Positions 27,833 to 36,257 of a stretch of 64,000 bases of DNA are shown piece after piece (position 1 is the stretch's first letter; every line of letters begins with the position of its first letter). A program made the translations under genes and the position numbers. A model generated the notes under the pieces. The model worked only from the letters and a program-made list of their open reading frames with translations. It made no database searches and was not told where the DNA came from. Source of the stretch: an uncultured Aeriscardovia sp. (GTDB lineage: Bacteria > Actinomycetota > Actinomycetes > Actinomycetales > Bifidobacteriaceae); contig CAIFES010000001.1 in assembly GCA_903789535.1 (NCBI GenBank), positions 349,140 to 413,139 on the forward strand. The letters are read 5' to 3'.

Positions 27833-27906
27833 AAAAAGGCGACCAATCGGTCGCCTTCATCATCTTCATTTGTGTCCCCGCAGGGACTCGAACCCTGGAC
27901 ACGCGG
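27833..27906. repeat. Left copy of 74-bp direct repeat (att-like): terminator plus 3' half of tRNA-Lys, decayed
   Basis: aaaaaggcgaccaatcggtcgccttcatcatcttcatttgtgtccccgcagggactcgaaccctggacacgcgg; 72/74 identical to 29831-29904. Confidence 0.9.
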
Positions 27907-28029
27907 TTCACGATTCCGAGCCATCAGGGCGAGAAAGTTTCCGGCCCAGGTCAGAAACTCAACAGAACTCCCCCAAGGCGGAGTAGTCACTGCGCAGTAT
28001 CACTGCAGGCCTTGTGCTGGTCAGGCAGT

Positions 28030-28599
28030 TCACCGAATAACGGCGAAACCTCCATTCCAGCTGATCTGCTTGCGGGCAGCGAGAGTCATCTCCAAGAAAC
28101 CGGTGGCCTCAAGCTCACGCGCACGCTTCAAGCTTCCAGCATCAATCACCTGAAGCGGGCTGTCCGACAGGGCGGACTGGAGGATCTGCTTCGCCTCCTG
28201 GCTGTCACCCGCGACGAGGACGGTCGTCTTGTCGGTACCGATCACCGCGTTCTGAAGGGTCGCCGCAAAATTCGTGTTGAAAGCCTTGAGGACATGACTG
28301 TCCGGCAGTTTCTTCTGAAGTTGTTGCGCCGCAGAACTGTCGGAGGGAACCTCAAGCCCATCCCAGGTCTGGAAATCGACCGGGTTGGTGATATCGACAA
28401 CGACCTTGCCAGCCAGCTGCTGCCCGTACTTTTCGACGAGTGAATCTAGAGCGGCGTAGGGAACGGCAAGAATAATGATGTCCCCAAACGTGTCTGCCTC
28501 GTCTTTGGATGTGTAGTAGGTGACGTCATTCCCCGCCACCTCGAGGTTCTTGCCAATCGCCGAACCCATGTTCCCATGGCCGAGGATCGTGATCTGCAT
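28030..28599 (-). CDS. NADPH-dependent F420 reductase-like / NAD(P)-binding oxidoreductase
   Basis: MQITILGHGNMGSAIGKNLEVAGNDVTYY Rossmann motif; DIIILAVPYAALDSLVEKY; GKVVVDITNPV; VLKAFNTNFA. Confidence 0.85.
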   Translation of the reverse strand: MQITILGHGNMGSAIGKNLEVAGNDVTYYTSKDEADTFGDIIILAVPYAALDSLVEKYGQQLAGKVVVDITNPVDFQTWDGLEVPSDSSAAQQLQKKLPDSHVLKAFNTNFAATLQNAVIGTDKTTVLVAGDSQEAKQILQSALSDSPLQVIDAGSLKRARELEATGFLEMTLAARKQISWNGGFAVIR

Positions 28600-28659
28600 A
28601 GTTGTCTCCTTTCACTATCTATGCTTTTCTAACTGACTGCTCCATCATGAGCCAAAAAG

Positions 28660-28690
28660 TTACTATTAGTAAGTAGGCACTTTTAAGTGC
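28660..28690. promoter_or_regulatory. Candidate HxlR operator(s) in divergent promoter region
   Basis: TTACT-ATT-AGTAA (28660-28672; TACT..AGTA like YodB-type sites) and GCACTT-TT-AAGTGC (28677-28690). Confidence 0.45.
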
Positions 28691-28755
28691 GGTACACTCT
28701 ATTTGGTAAGAACTGATATTTGACACCAATCACGGCAAGAAAGAAGTTTTTCGCC

Positions 28756-29097
28756 ATGAAGAGATTAGCCCAGTTCGGATCCTGCCCGGTCGCCACAACC
28801 ATCTCCCTTCTGGACAGCGGGTGGAAGATTCTCATCATGCGTGATCTGCTCAAAGGCACAAAACGATACAGTCAGCTGCAAAAAAGCGTGAGCGGTATCA
28901 GCCAAAAGATGCTGACGCAGAGTCTCAGACAGATGCAGGATGACGGCATCGTCCAGCGTCACTCATACCCCGTTATCCCGCCAAAAGTCGAATACAGTCT
29001 CACTGAGATGGGTGAGAGCATGCGACCAATCATCAATTCAATGCACGAGTGGGGAATGCACTACCTGTCCGACCATCCCCGCACAAACACCCACTAA
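28756..29097 (+). CDS. HxlR family winged-helix transcriptional regulator
   Basis: GSCPVATTISLLDSGWKILIMRDLLKGTKRYSQLQKSVSGISQKMLTQSLRQMQDDGIVQRHSYPVIPPKVEYSLTEMGESMRPII: full HxlR signature. Confidence 0.92.
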   Translation: MKRLAQFGSCPVATTISLLDSGWKILIMRDLLKGTKRYSQLQKSVSGISQKMLTQSLRQMQDDGIVQRHSYPVIPPKVEYSLTEMGESMRPIINSMHEWGMHYLSDHPRTNTH

Positions 29098-29298
29098 TAG
29101 TGACGCTGACTTTCAAGCCATCTATGGCCACACAACTGGCTGCGTGGAAGTCATTATGAGCGCAGGGGCATGCAGTGAGAGTGAGAGAACCTTTTCATTG
29201 CTGATAACTCTGCCGACCCCCAAGAATCGTAAGGCCATCAGCAACAAAGCAGTCCCCCTGACCCGCAACCCCGGTTCCTACCGCACAATCAATTGCAT

Positions 29299-29337
29299 GA
29301 AAAAGGGAGTGCCCAGCCGCAAGGCTAAGGCACTCCC
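29299..29337 (-). terminator. Strong terminator-like hairpin, oriented for minus-strand transcription
   Basis: GGGAGTGCC-c-AGCC-gcaa-GGCT-aa-GGCACTCCC; on the minus strand followed by CTTTTTC. Confidence 0.65.
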
Positions 29338-29567
29338 CTAAACCGAAGGACGGATAGTGCGCCCTACCGGGAGGACACCACCTGAAAAGCTCAATGCCCG
29401 CGCTTACGACAGGTGGGTGGAATTGCCCTCACTGGCACTTTTGATCATATCACCGGCCATCCTCGTACGCCGATAGCATGGTACATGGCCGGTGCCCAGT
29501 GGAATGGGCAAAAGCCGACTCGCCCGGTCCGCCCGGGCCGGGTGGAACCGATAAGAGGAGTGGTCTT

Positions 29568-29729
29568 ATGAACGGCCACGATCAAGGTAGAAGATCCGGC
29601 GGCGACACCGCATGGATCGGGACAGTACTGGCAATCCTCGCATGGAGGGCCGGTCCGATCACGGCGGGGATAGCCCTGCTCGTCCTTATCATCTGGCTGA
29701 TCGCCGCGTGGCGGTCTGACAGAAGATAA
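29568..29729 (+). CDS. Small single-TM protein (53 aa) inside mini-island
   Basis: RBS aagaggag before ATG 29568; MNGHDQGRRSGGDTAWIGTVLAILAWRAGPITAGIALLVLIIWLIAAWRSDRR; followed by an inverted repeat. Confidence 0.5.
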   Translation: MNGHDQGRRSGGDTAWIGTVLAILAWRAGPITAGIALLVLIIWLIAAWRSDRR

Positions 29730-29736
29730 ACAGTCA

Positions 29737-29780
29737 AAGCCCGGCATTCGCGGTCGCATGATCGTGATGCCGGGCTTATT
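29737..29780 (+). terminator. Terminator-like inverted repeat after the 53-aa ORF
   Basis: AAGCCCGGCAT...ATGCCGGGCTT, then atTgTg; no strong T tract. Confidence 0.5.
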
Positions 29781-29830
29781 GTGTCACGCACAGGCTCCGC
29801 CAACATGCTCGGCACCGTTAGCCAATAACA

Positions 29831-29904
29831 AAAAAGGCGACCAACCGGTCGCCTTCATCATCTTCATTTGTGCCCCCGCAGGGACTCGAACCCTGGACAC
29901 GCGG
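29831..29904. repeat. Right copy of 74-bp direct repeat (att-like), overlapping the intact tRNA-Lys
   Basis: aaaaaggcgaccaaccggtcgccttcatcatcttcatttgtgcccccgcagggactcgaaccctggacacgcgg. Includes the GGCGACC-ggtt-GGTCGCC-TTTTTT terminator of tRNA-Lys on the minus strand. Confidence 0.9.
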
Positions 29905-29944
29905 ATTAAGAGTCCGCTGCTCTAGCCAGCTGAGCTACAGGGGC
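29871..29944 (-). tRNA. tRNA-Lys (anticodon CTT)
   Basis: GCCCCTGTAGCTCAGCTGGCTAGAGCAGCGGACTCTTAATCCGCGTGTCCAGGGTTCGAGTCCCTGCGGGGGCA folds as a canonical cloverleaf. Confidence 0.96.
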
Positions 29945-30075
29945 AATGGCTTTGAACCAAAACCAAGAAATAAGTATAACCCCCATGCGGACATCCGCAA
30001 GGGGCAATTCCAAAAACTGTGGACACGCCTGAAAACGTGCCGGAAATGCCCCTTGCAGACCGCGTGTTGCGTTGC

Positions 30076-31965
30076 TCAGTCCACGATGCGCGGCATCGAG
30101 GTGGTCAGCGACTTCGTCAGATGCAGGTGCAGCAGACCGGCGCCGGCATGCACCTCGCTCATCTTGAGCTGCACCGTGCGCTGATCCTCCGGCAGCGTGT
30201 CGTCATCGGTGACGGTCGCCGGCGACTTGACGGGCAGGATCACCAGATCCTCGAGCTTTGTGCCCGCGCCCTCGGCGATCTGTGCCGCCTTGGCGAGGCT
30301 CGGCTCGTAGTCGTCACGCTTCGTCACACGCTCGGGTGGCACGCCGTACGACTGCTGGCACAGTCCCTCCACGCGCGAGAGGATGGACTGGCCGCGCAGG
30401 TCGGCGGGCTTGTGCGCGTTGGCATTGGCCTGATGTCCCTGGGCCGCGGTGAGCGTGTCCATCAGAGCGTCAAGCTGGCCAGTCAGCTCGTCGCCGCCCT
30501 GCTCGTACAGGTTGGTCAGGGCCATCGGGCGCAGACCGTCCTTCCTGCCGCGCTCGCGCAGCGCGTCGACCTTACCCTCATCGCCCGTCCACAGGTTGAT
30601 GAGCGGGAAGGTGGGGATGCCGGAATTCTCCAGACGATGGATGTGGTGCGTGTACCGCCAGCCAAGGTGCGGCGTGTCCCACGTGGAGGCGCGGGCCACG
30701 ATCACCGCGGCGCTGGGCCAGTCGAGCCCGTAATAACGGCAGGCGATGTCGAGGAACTTCTGTGCGCCGGCGTCGGTGCCGTAACCGGCCTCGACCACCA
30801 CCACGTCGTGCAGGCTCTGCGCGGTCTCGATGGCCACGAGCGAAGGGATGCCGAGCGAGACGTTGCCGAACGGGCCGCAATGCACGTAGACCGGCGAGCC
30901 GCCGCGCGTCTGCAGCAGCGCGGGCTGGATGGAGTCGGACAGCAGCCGCAGCACACGGTCGATATCGACCACGTCCTTGGCGAGCACGACGGTGCCGTCG
31001 GCCTTCTGGCCCACCACCATGCGCGAGATCCGCCGGCGCAGCTCCTCCACCGAGCGCGAGAGGGTGACAATCTCCATCATCTCGCTCGTCGGCGTGAGAA
31101 CGGTCGTCTCTGGATAGCCTCCGACGCGCCGGCCGTCAGCCACGCTCTGCCCGACGGCGATCTTGCGGCTCTCCTTGCTCGGCAGCTCGGAGACGCGCGG
31201 CAGGAGCATGGTGCCCGGCTCCTCGGCGTCCTCGAGCAGCGCCTTCTCGCCGCGCACCACGATGAGGTTCTGCGCGGTGGCGATGCGGCTCATCTCCCCG
31301 AAGAGGCCCCAGTCGGCCAGCTCCGGCTGCGACAGGCTCGCCTTGCCCGCACCGGAGGCGCCGCCCTTGCTGCCCGCGGAGGTGATGCCCATGCTCGGCT
31401 GGCGCAGCACCGCGCCGGCATCGATACCGTTAGCGCGCAGGGCGTCCACCAGGGCCATGAGCGCGGTGGTCTTGCCCTCGCCGCGAGAGGCCTTGAGCGG
31501 GGTGTCGGAGGTGACGAGCAGGATGACGCCGTGCTTGTGCGGCGCCTCCGGGCTCGCCTTGAGATGCTCGAGCCAGCCGTACGCATCGATCTTGGCGTTC
31601 TTGCGGCCGTAGGGCACCATGAAATCGTTGAAAGCAGCCGCCACGGCAGGATCCGAGCTGGTGGGCGGCAGCTGGTTGGCAAGGCCGTTGGTGAAGCTGC
31701 GGCGCTGTGCGGCCGAGCCCGCGCCCTCGCTCTGGAACTGGCGCTGCAGCACGGCGCGCGCGGCGGCCACGGCAGCGACGGCCGAGGCAGCCTCCTTGCT
31801 CATTCCGTCCTGTCCGGCCTCAGTGCCGGAGACAGTGGAGGAAGCGGCGCTGCCAGAACCCGTATTGTTGCCAGAAACGCTGAAAGCAGCGCCGGCGTTG
31901 CTGCCCTCGGACGCTGCGGGATGGGACTCGAACGGTGTGTTGATCGGCTGGTTGTCTGTGCTCAT
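30076..31965 (-). CDS. fhs: Formate--tetrahydrofolate ligase (divergent)
   Basis: RGEGKTTALMALVDALRANGIDAGAVLRQPSMGITSAGSKGGASGAGKASLSQPELADWGLFGEMSRIATAQNLIVV and VVVVEAGYGTDAGAQKFLDIACR align with FTHFS motifs ([43 protein letters not shown]). Confidence 0.8.
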   Translation of the reverse strand: MSTDNQPINTPFESHPAASEGSNAGAAFSVSGNNTGSGSAASSTVSGTEAGQDGMSKEAASAVAAVAAARAVLQRQFQSEGAGSAAQRRSFTNGLANQLPPTSSDPAVAAAFNDFMVPYGRKNAKIDAYGWLEHLKASPEAPHKHGVILLVTSDTPLKASRGEGKTTALMALVDALRANGIDAGAVLRQPSMGITSAGSKGGASGAGKASLSQPELADWGLFGEMSRIATAQNLIVVRGEKALLEDAEEPGTMLLPRVSELPSKESRKIAVGQSVADGRRVGGYPETTVLTPTSEMMEIVTLSRSVEELRRRISRMVVGQKADGTVVLAKDVVDIDRVLRLLSDSIQPALLQTRGGSPVYVHCGPFGNVSLGIPSLVAIETAQSLHDVVVVEAGYGTDAGAQKFLDIACRYYGLDWPSAAVIVARASTWDTPHLGWRYTHHIHRLENSGIPTFPLINLWTGDEGKVDALRERGRKDGLRPMALTNLYEQGGDELTGQLDALMDTLTAAQGHQANANAHKPADLRGQSILSRVEGLCQQSYGVPPERVTKRDDYEPSLAKAAQIAEGAGTKLEDLVILPVKSPATVTDDDTLPEDQRTVQLKMSEVHAGAGLLHLHLTKSLTTSMPRIVD

Positions 31966-32136
31966 TGATCTCTTTTCGTCGATGAACGGGGATGGGGAGC
32001 CCCGCTGCCCATCTTCCAGCCTAAACAGGCCGGGTGGAATGTACCACCCGGCCCGTGTCGATGCCATCACATTGTCGATGCCGTCATATGACGGCTATAG
32101 ATGACGGCTGTCCTGTCACCTGGCCGTCACACGCCG

Positions 32137-32511
32137 TCACACCGAGGCGCTAAACCCGCTGGCGGCGGAGCCAGCCAGTCCCGCGATCGCGCCGGTGGCC
32201 AGGAGGATCACCGACACGATGATCCCGATCACGAGCGCGCAGAAATATGAACGCGCGAAACTGCGCAGGTTGTAGTTCTTTGTCGTGAAGCAGTCGATGA
32301 TGAGGAAGATCCAGCCGATGAGCGGAATGCCGAACAGCACGCCGTACCAGAAATACATCCAGGCGGACAGCGGCTCGAACTGCTGCGGGCCGACATAGCC
32401 GAAACGCCCCTGGTAGTTCGCCACGCCGTTCGGCGAGGAGGGCTGGTACTGCGGCGGCTGCTGGAACTGCTGCTGCGGCTGCTGGGGAGGCTGCTGATAG
32501 CTCATAGTCAT
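32137..32511 (-). CDS. Small Q/P-rich membrane protein of unknown function
   Basis: QQPPQQPQQQFQQPPQYQP N-terminus and two hydrophobic segments. Confidence 0.6.
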   Translation of the reverse strand: MTMSYQQPPQQPQQQFQQPPQYQPSSPNGVANYQGRFGYVGPQQFEPLSAWMYFWYGVLFGIPLIGWIFLIIDCFTTKNYNLRSFARSYFCALVIGIIVSVILLATGAIAGLAGSAASGFSASV

Positions 32512-32670
32512 CCTTTGTGTAGATGGTCGGACCGATCAGATGGTCGGACCGGGTCGATGGTCATCCGGGGCGATGGTTATCCGCTCCGATGCCGCGACCC
32601 GGCACTGTGGTCAGGCCAGCGGCATCAACGACGGTCTTTGGCCACCGGTTACCGGATTCTGATGCCAGGA

Positions 32671-34209
32671 TCAGTTGTCGGAGAGGAAGAACCCGTTGCG
32701 CATGCGCATCGAGATGGTGTAAAGCACCTTGTCGAGCAGGGCGTCAGTGTCCTTCTTCAGCTTGTCGGCCAGGGCCTGGTTGGCGGCCTCAAGCACGCGG
32801 TGCACGTCCTGATCGGAGGTGCTGTCGAGCTTGCCGGCGAGCGCCGCATCGGCTGTGATCTTCGCGTCAGTCTCGCGCACGGAGGCATGGCCGTAGGCAC
32901 CGGTCTTGATCTGGTAGGCCTCGATGGTCTGCTGGTTGTCGGCGAAGTGCTCGTCGGCGAGCGCCGCGATGATGCGGTTCTCCCAGTAGTGGCTCTCGGT
33001 GGTCACGCGCGTGGTGGTCGACTCGAGGTAGGCCGGGGTCGAGTCCACGTTCGTGTAGAACGGCTCGATGGTGTTGAACGGGTTGGAGCCGAAGGAGATC
33101 CACTGCAGCGCGGCGTAGGCGGCCGGCTTGTCGGGACGGATCTCCATGACGGACAGCTCGGACTGGCGGTTGATGCCGATCGGGCGGTACATGGTGTGGG
33201 TGTTGTGGTCGCCCTTCTTGCCGTACGGATCGTACGGGGTGCCCTGATAGTGGGAGCTGAGAACATACTTGATGTCCTCGATGGTCACCTTGCGCTCAGG
33301 CTGGCGCGCCCACGGCAGATTGTCGGACTCGGGCGTGTAGTAGGCGTCCGGGCTGTCCCAGTCGTCGTCGAGCGGGTTGAGGTAGCGCTGCATGAACCAG
33401 GCGCGCGGGGTGTTGTACACGTGGTCTGTGTCGGTATGCGAGCCAAACACGTCGCGCGGGTTGATGTGGCCCTTCTCGCCGCCGATGGTGACGTCGAGGT
33501 TGTTATCGGCGATGAACTCGCGCAGATCGGCGGAGCACATGTTCTCGGCCTTGGCACCGAAGGCGTCATCGAGGTCGAAGTCGTCGATGCCCAGCTGGTT
33601 CGGCATGGTCACGTAGCAGTCGTCGGGCACGCGGCGGGCGATCCAGTGATGGCCGCCGACGGTCTCGAACCACCAGATCTCGTGCGAGTCGGAGAAGCCG
33701 ACGCCGTTCATCTCGCTCGTGCCGTACTTCTCGAGCAGCGAGCCGAGGCGCTCGACGCCCTCGCGCGCGGTGTGGATGTACGGCAGCACGATGGTGAGGA
33801 AGTCCTCCTCGGTGATGCCGCCGGGCACGAGCGGCTGGTAGCCGTCCTCGCCCTCTTTGCCCTTGGCCGGGGTGACCTCGACGAATGGGTCGGCGCCGAG
33901 CACGCGCTCGTTGGTGGTGATGGTCTCGGTGGCGGTCATCGCCACGTTGTCGGCGTTGATGCCGGCCTCGCCCCAGATGCCGTCCTTGAGGTCGGCGTTG
34001 GGGGTGGAGGTGTAGCGCAGCGGGTCGTCCGGCAGCTCGATGTCGAGATGCGAGAGGACGGAGTGGTACAGGCGCGGCTGCTCGTCCGGCTGGGTGACGA
34101 TGAAACGCTTGGGATTGAACTCGCCGTTGGCGGAATCCTCGTTGCGGGCGATGATCGGGGCGCCGTCGTAGCTGGCGTCTTTTCCGACAAGAATCGTGGT
34201 GCAGGCCAT
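32671..34209 (-). CDS. pepD: C69 family dipeptidase
   Basis: MACTTILVGKDASYDGAPIIARNEDSANGEFNPKRF (N-terminal catalytic Cys) and GVGFSDSHEIWWFETVGGHHWIARRVPDDCY. Confidence 0.92.
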   Translation of the reverse strand: MACTTILVGKDASYDGAPIIARNEDSANGEFNPKRFIVTQPDEQPRLYHSVLSHLDIELPDDPLRYTSTPNADLKDGIWGEAGINADNVAMTATETITTNERVLGADPFVEVTPAKGKEGEDGYQPLVPGGITEEDFLTIVLPYIHTAREGVERLGSLLEKYGTSEMNGVGFSDSHEIWWFETVGGHHWIARRVPDDCYVTMPNQLGIDDFDLDDAFGAKAENMCSADLREFIADNNLDVTIGGEKGHINPRDVFGSHTDTDHVYNTPRAWFMQRYLNPLDDDWDSPDAYYTPESDNLPWARQPERKVTIEDIKYVLSSHYQGTPYDPYGKKGDHNTHTMYRPIGINRQSELSVMEIRPDKPAAYAALQWISFGSNPFNTIEPFYTNVDSTPAYLESTTTRVTTESHYWENRIIAALADEHFADNQQTIEAYQIKTGAYGHASVRETDAKITADAALAGKLDSTSDQDVHRVLEAANQALADKLKKDTDALLDKVLYTISMRMRNGFFLSDN

Positions 34210-34400
34210 GCGACTTCCTTTTGTTGAGAGGTTTTGGTTGACAGATTGTTCCTCGCGTCCCACCCTACCGGCCGAGCGCGAGCAAAGAAGAAAAGGTGAA
34301 ATGGGCCAGAGCAGGAAACCGGTCAGATCAGATTTCTGCCCTGGGCGCCAAGGACCCCGACTCTGGGACCCTGCAGCCTCAGCAGGGTCTCAAAAGGGAT

Positions 34401-34949
34401 TCAGCAGGCGCCGGTCAGCAGCATCCAGGCGGGATCGCCGGCACCGGCCTTGAGCAGGGCGTGGAACTGCTCGTTGAGCCAGAAGCCTTGGTCCAGCCCC
34501 TCGAGCGGTTCGGCGGTGGCCCACACGCGCAGCAGATAGTCGTGATCCTTATCCGGCGGGGTCGGCCCCACATAGCGGGCGATGACGGCCGGGTCGGTCT
34601 TGCCCACAAAGCGCGACGCCTCGGAATTGCGTCCCTGCAGCGCCTCGGGAATCATCGAGACCATCGTGCGGGAGAAATCGGCGGGGATGGCCAGGGCGTG
34701 CGCGTCGTTGAAGTCGTACATGAGGGCGTCCACCGGCAGGTTGGCCACGCTCCAGTGGATCCACTCGAAACCGCACACGGGGATCGAGTCCGGGTCGGTC
34801 AGCGCCCAGTGCAGGTAGTGCGCGGAGGGATCGAGCTGGTCGATATAGAACGGGAACGAGACGATCGGCTGGCCGTCGAGCTTGTTGGCCGCCGGCGCCG
34901 CCTTGGCGTACTCGTCGGGAATACGGGTGAAATCAGTGGTGATGCGCAT
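34401..34949 (-). CDS. YbhB/YbcL family Raf kinase inhibitor-like (PEBP) protein
   Basis: PSAHYLHWALTDPDSIPVCGFEWIHWSVANLP; ARYVGPTPPDKDHDYLLRVWATAEPL. Confidence 0.85.
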   Translation of the reverse strand: MRITTDFTRIPDEYAKAAPAANKLDGQPIVSFPFYIDQLDPSAHYLHWALTDPDSIPVCGFEWIHWSVANLPVDALMYDFNDAHALAIPADFSRTMVSMIPEALQGRNSEASRFVGKTDPAVIARYVGPTPPDKDHDYLLRVWATAEPLEGLDQGFWLNEQFHALLKAGAGDPAWMLLTGAC

Positions 34950-35072
34950 AGTCCCATTGTCCCACAAACGCAAATGGATATCGTCCGATCAGCAAAATGT
35001 GGATAACCCGATTCCTGTGGTGGTTCGGACGGTCTCTGTGGCGGCTGCGAAGGTTTGTGCGATGCGGAAAAC

Positions 35073-36257
35073 TCAGTTCTTCGGACGGAACGGCGGCACG
35101 AGCGCGGTGAGCAGCGCCTCGAAGACGAGCTGCGGGCTGCCGTTGCCGTTGAGCCGTCGACGCGCGGTCTCCACCGCGTCGAGCCGGTCGATCACCTCGC
35201 GTCCTGACAATTTCAACGAGAGGGCGACCACCTGGTCGCGCAAGGAAAGATTGACGAGCCCGGCCTGGTCGATGGCACCGGCCTGGACCACCCCCACGTC
35301 GCGGTAGAGGGAGGAGATGTCATTGAGGAAGCGGTCGAGCACGTCGCGTGTGGCACGCGTCTGCTCGCGCTTGAGATCCGCCTTCTTGTCAAGCTGGCGA
35401 TACTGGGCGAGCAGCCGCGGGGGCATCGTCTCGTCCGCGCCCAGGCCGTTATCGCGGCGGAAATCCTGCTGACGGCGACGGGCACGCTCCTCCACCGATT
35501 GCTGTGCCTGGTCATCGGCGATTTTAAGAATGTCATCGGCCAGCAGCACGGCATCGGAGGCGCGCACAAGGCGCAGCAGCTTCTCGAGAATTTCCCGCCG
35601 GCTCGTCACCATTTCGTGGTGCGTGGCATACAGGCTTGCCAGGCCAATGTGCCCTTGTGCCAGACGCGCGGCCTGATGCGCTTGGGAATCAGTCAGCGGC
35701 GGCTCGAAGCCCGAGCCTTTGCCGTACTTTTTGAGCAGGAAATCGCTCACCTGCGGGTTGGTGGGCACGGCGAGCGTGAGCACACGACAGCGCGAGCGGA
35801 TGGTGGGCAGCACCGACTGGGCGCTCGGTGCGCACAGCAGCCAGATGGTGTTGGCCGCCGGCTCCTCCACCTCTTTGAGCAGCACGTTGGTGGTGCGCTC
35901 GGCCATGCGGTCCACGTCGGTGATGAGCAGGATGCGCCACCTGCCCATCTGCGGCATCTGCTCGCTGGTGGCAACAAGGCGACGGACCGAGTCGATATCG
36001 ATGCCCACAGTCGTGGTGGACAGCACACTCACGTCGGGATGCGTGCCGGCGAGGACGGCTTTGCATTGCGGGCACGTGCCGTCACCGCCGTTGGGGCATT
36101 CGAGCGCGGCGGCGAAGGCGAGTGCAAGATTGGAGCGGCCGGAGCCGGGTGCGCCGCAGATGAGCCATGACTGGGCGAGGTCCTTGGGGGCGGCGAGAAC
36201 CTCTTTGAGCTGGGCGATGGCCTTGTCCTGCCCGACGAGACTGTCCCAGACGCTCAT
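35073..36257 (-). CDS. holB: DNA polymerase III subunit delta'
   Basis: VWDSLVGQDKAIAQLKEVLAA...SWLICGAPGSGRSNLALAFAAALEC...CPQCKAV...ILLITDVDRMAERTTNVLLKEVEEPAANTIWLLCAPS. Start at 36257 overlaps tmk stop (ATGA). Confidence 0.93.
   Translation of the reverse strand: MSVWDSLVGQDKAIAQLKEVLAAPKDLAQSWLICGAPGSGRSNLALAFAAALECPNGGDGTCPQCKAVLAGTHPDVSVLSTTTVGIDIDSVRRLVATSEQMPQMGRWRILLITDVDRMAERTTNVLLKEVEEPAANTIWLLCAPSAQSVLPTIRSRCRVLTLAVPTNPQVSDFLLKKYGKGSGFEPPLTDSQAHQAARLAQGHIGLASLYATHHEMVTSRREILEKLLRLVRASDAVLLADDILKIADDQAQQSVEERARRRQQDFRRDNGLGADETMPPRLLAQYRQLDKKADLKREQTRATRDVLDRFLNDISSLYRDVGVVQAGAIDQAGLVNLSLRDQVVALSLKLSGREVIDRLDAVETARRRLNGNGSPQLVFEALLTALVPPFRPKN

Noticed and set aside
27872-28153. 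Short ORF beginning MSPQGLEPWTRGSRF, and MPPQGLEPWTRGLRV at 29870-30184
   Set aside because: PQGLEPWTRG-type peptides are a well-known artefact of translating tRNA genes antisense; here they arise from the tRNA-Lys and its duplicated 3' half.
28940-29341. 133-aa ORF downstream of and overlapping hxlR, considered as a possible integrase remnant
   Set aside because: Overlaps the HxlR gene in another frame and shows no tyrosine recombinase R..HxxR..Y motifs.
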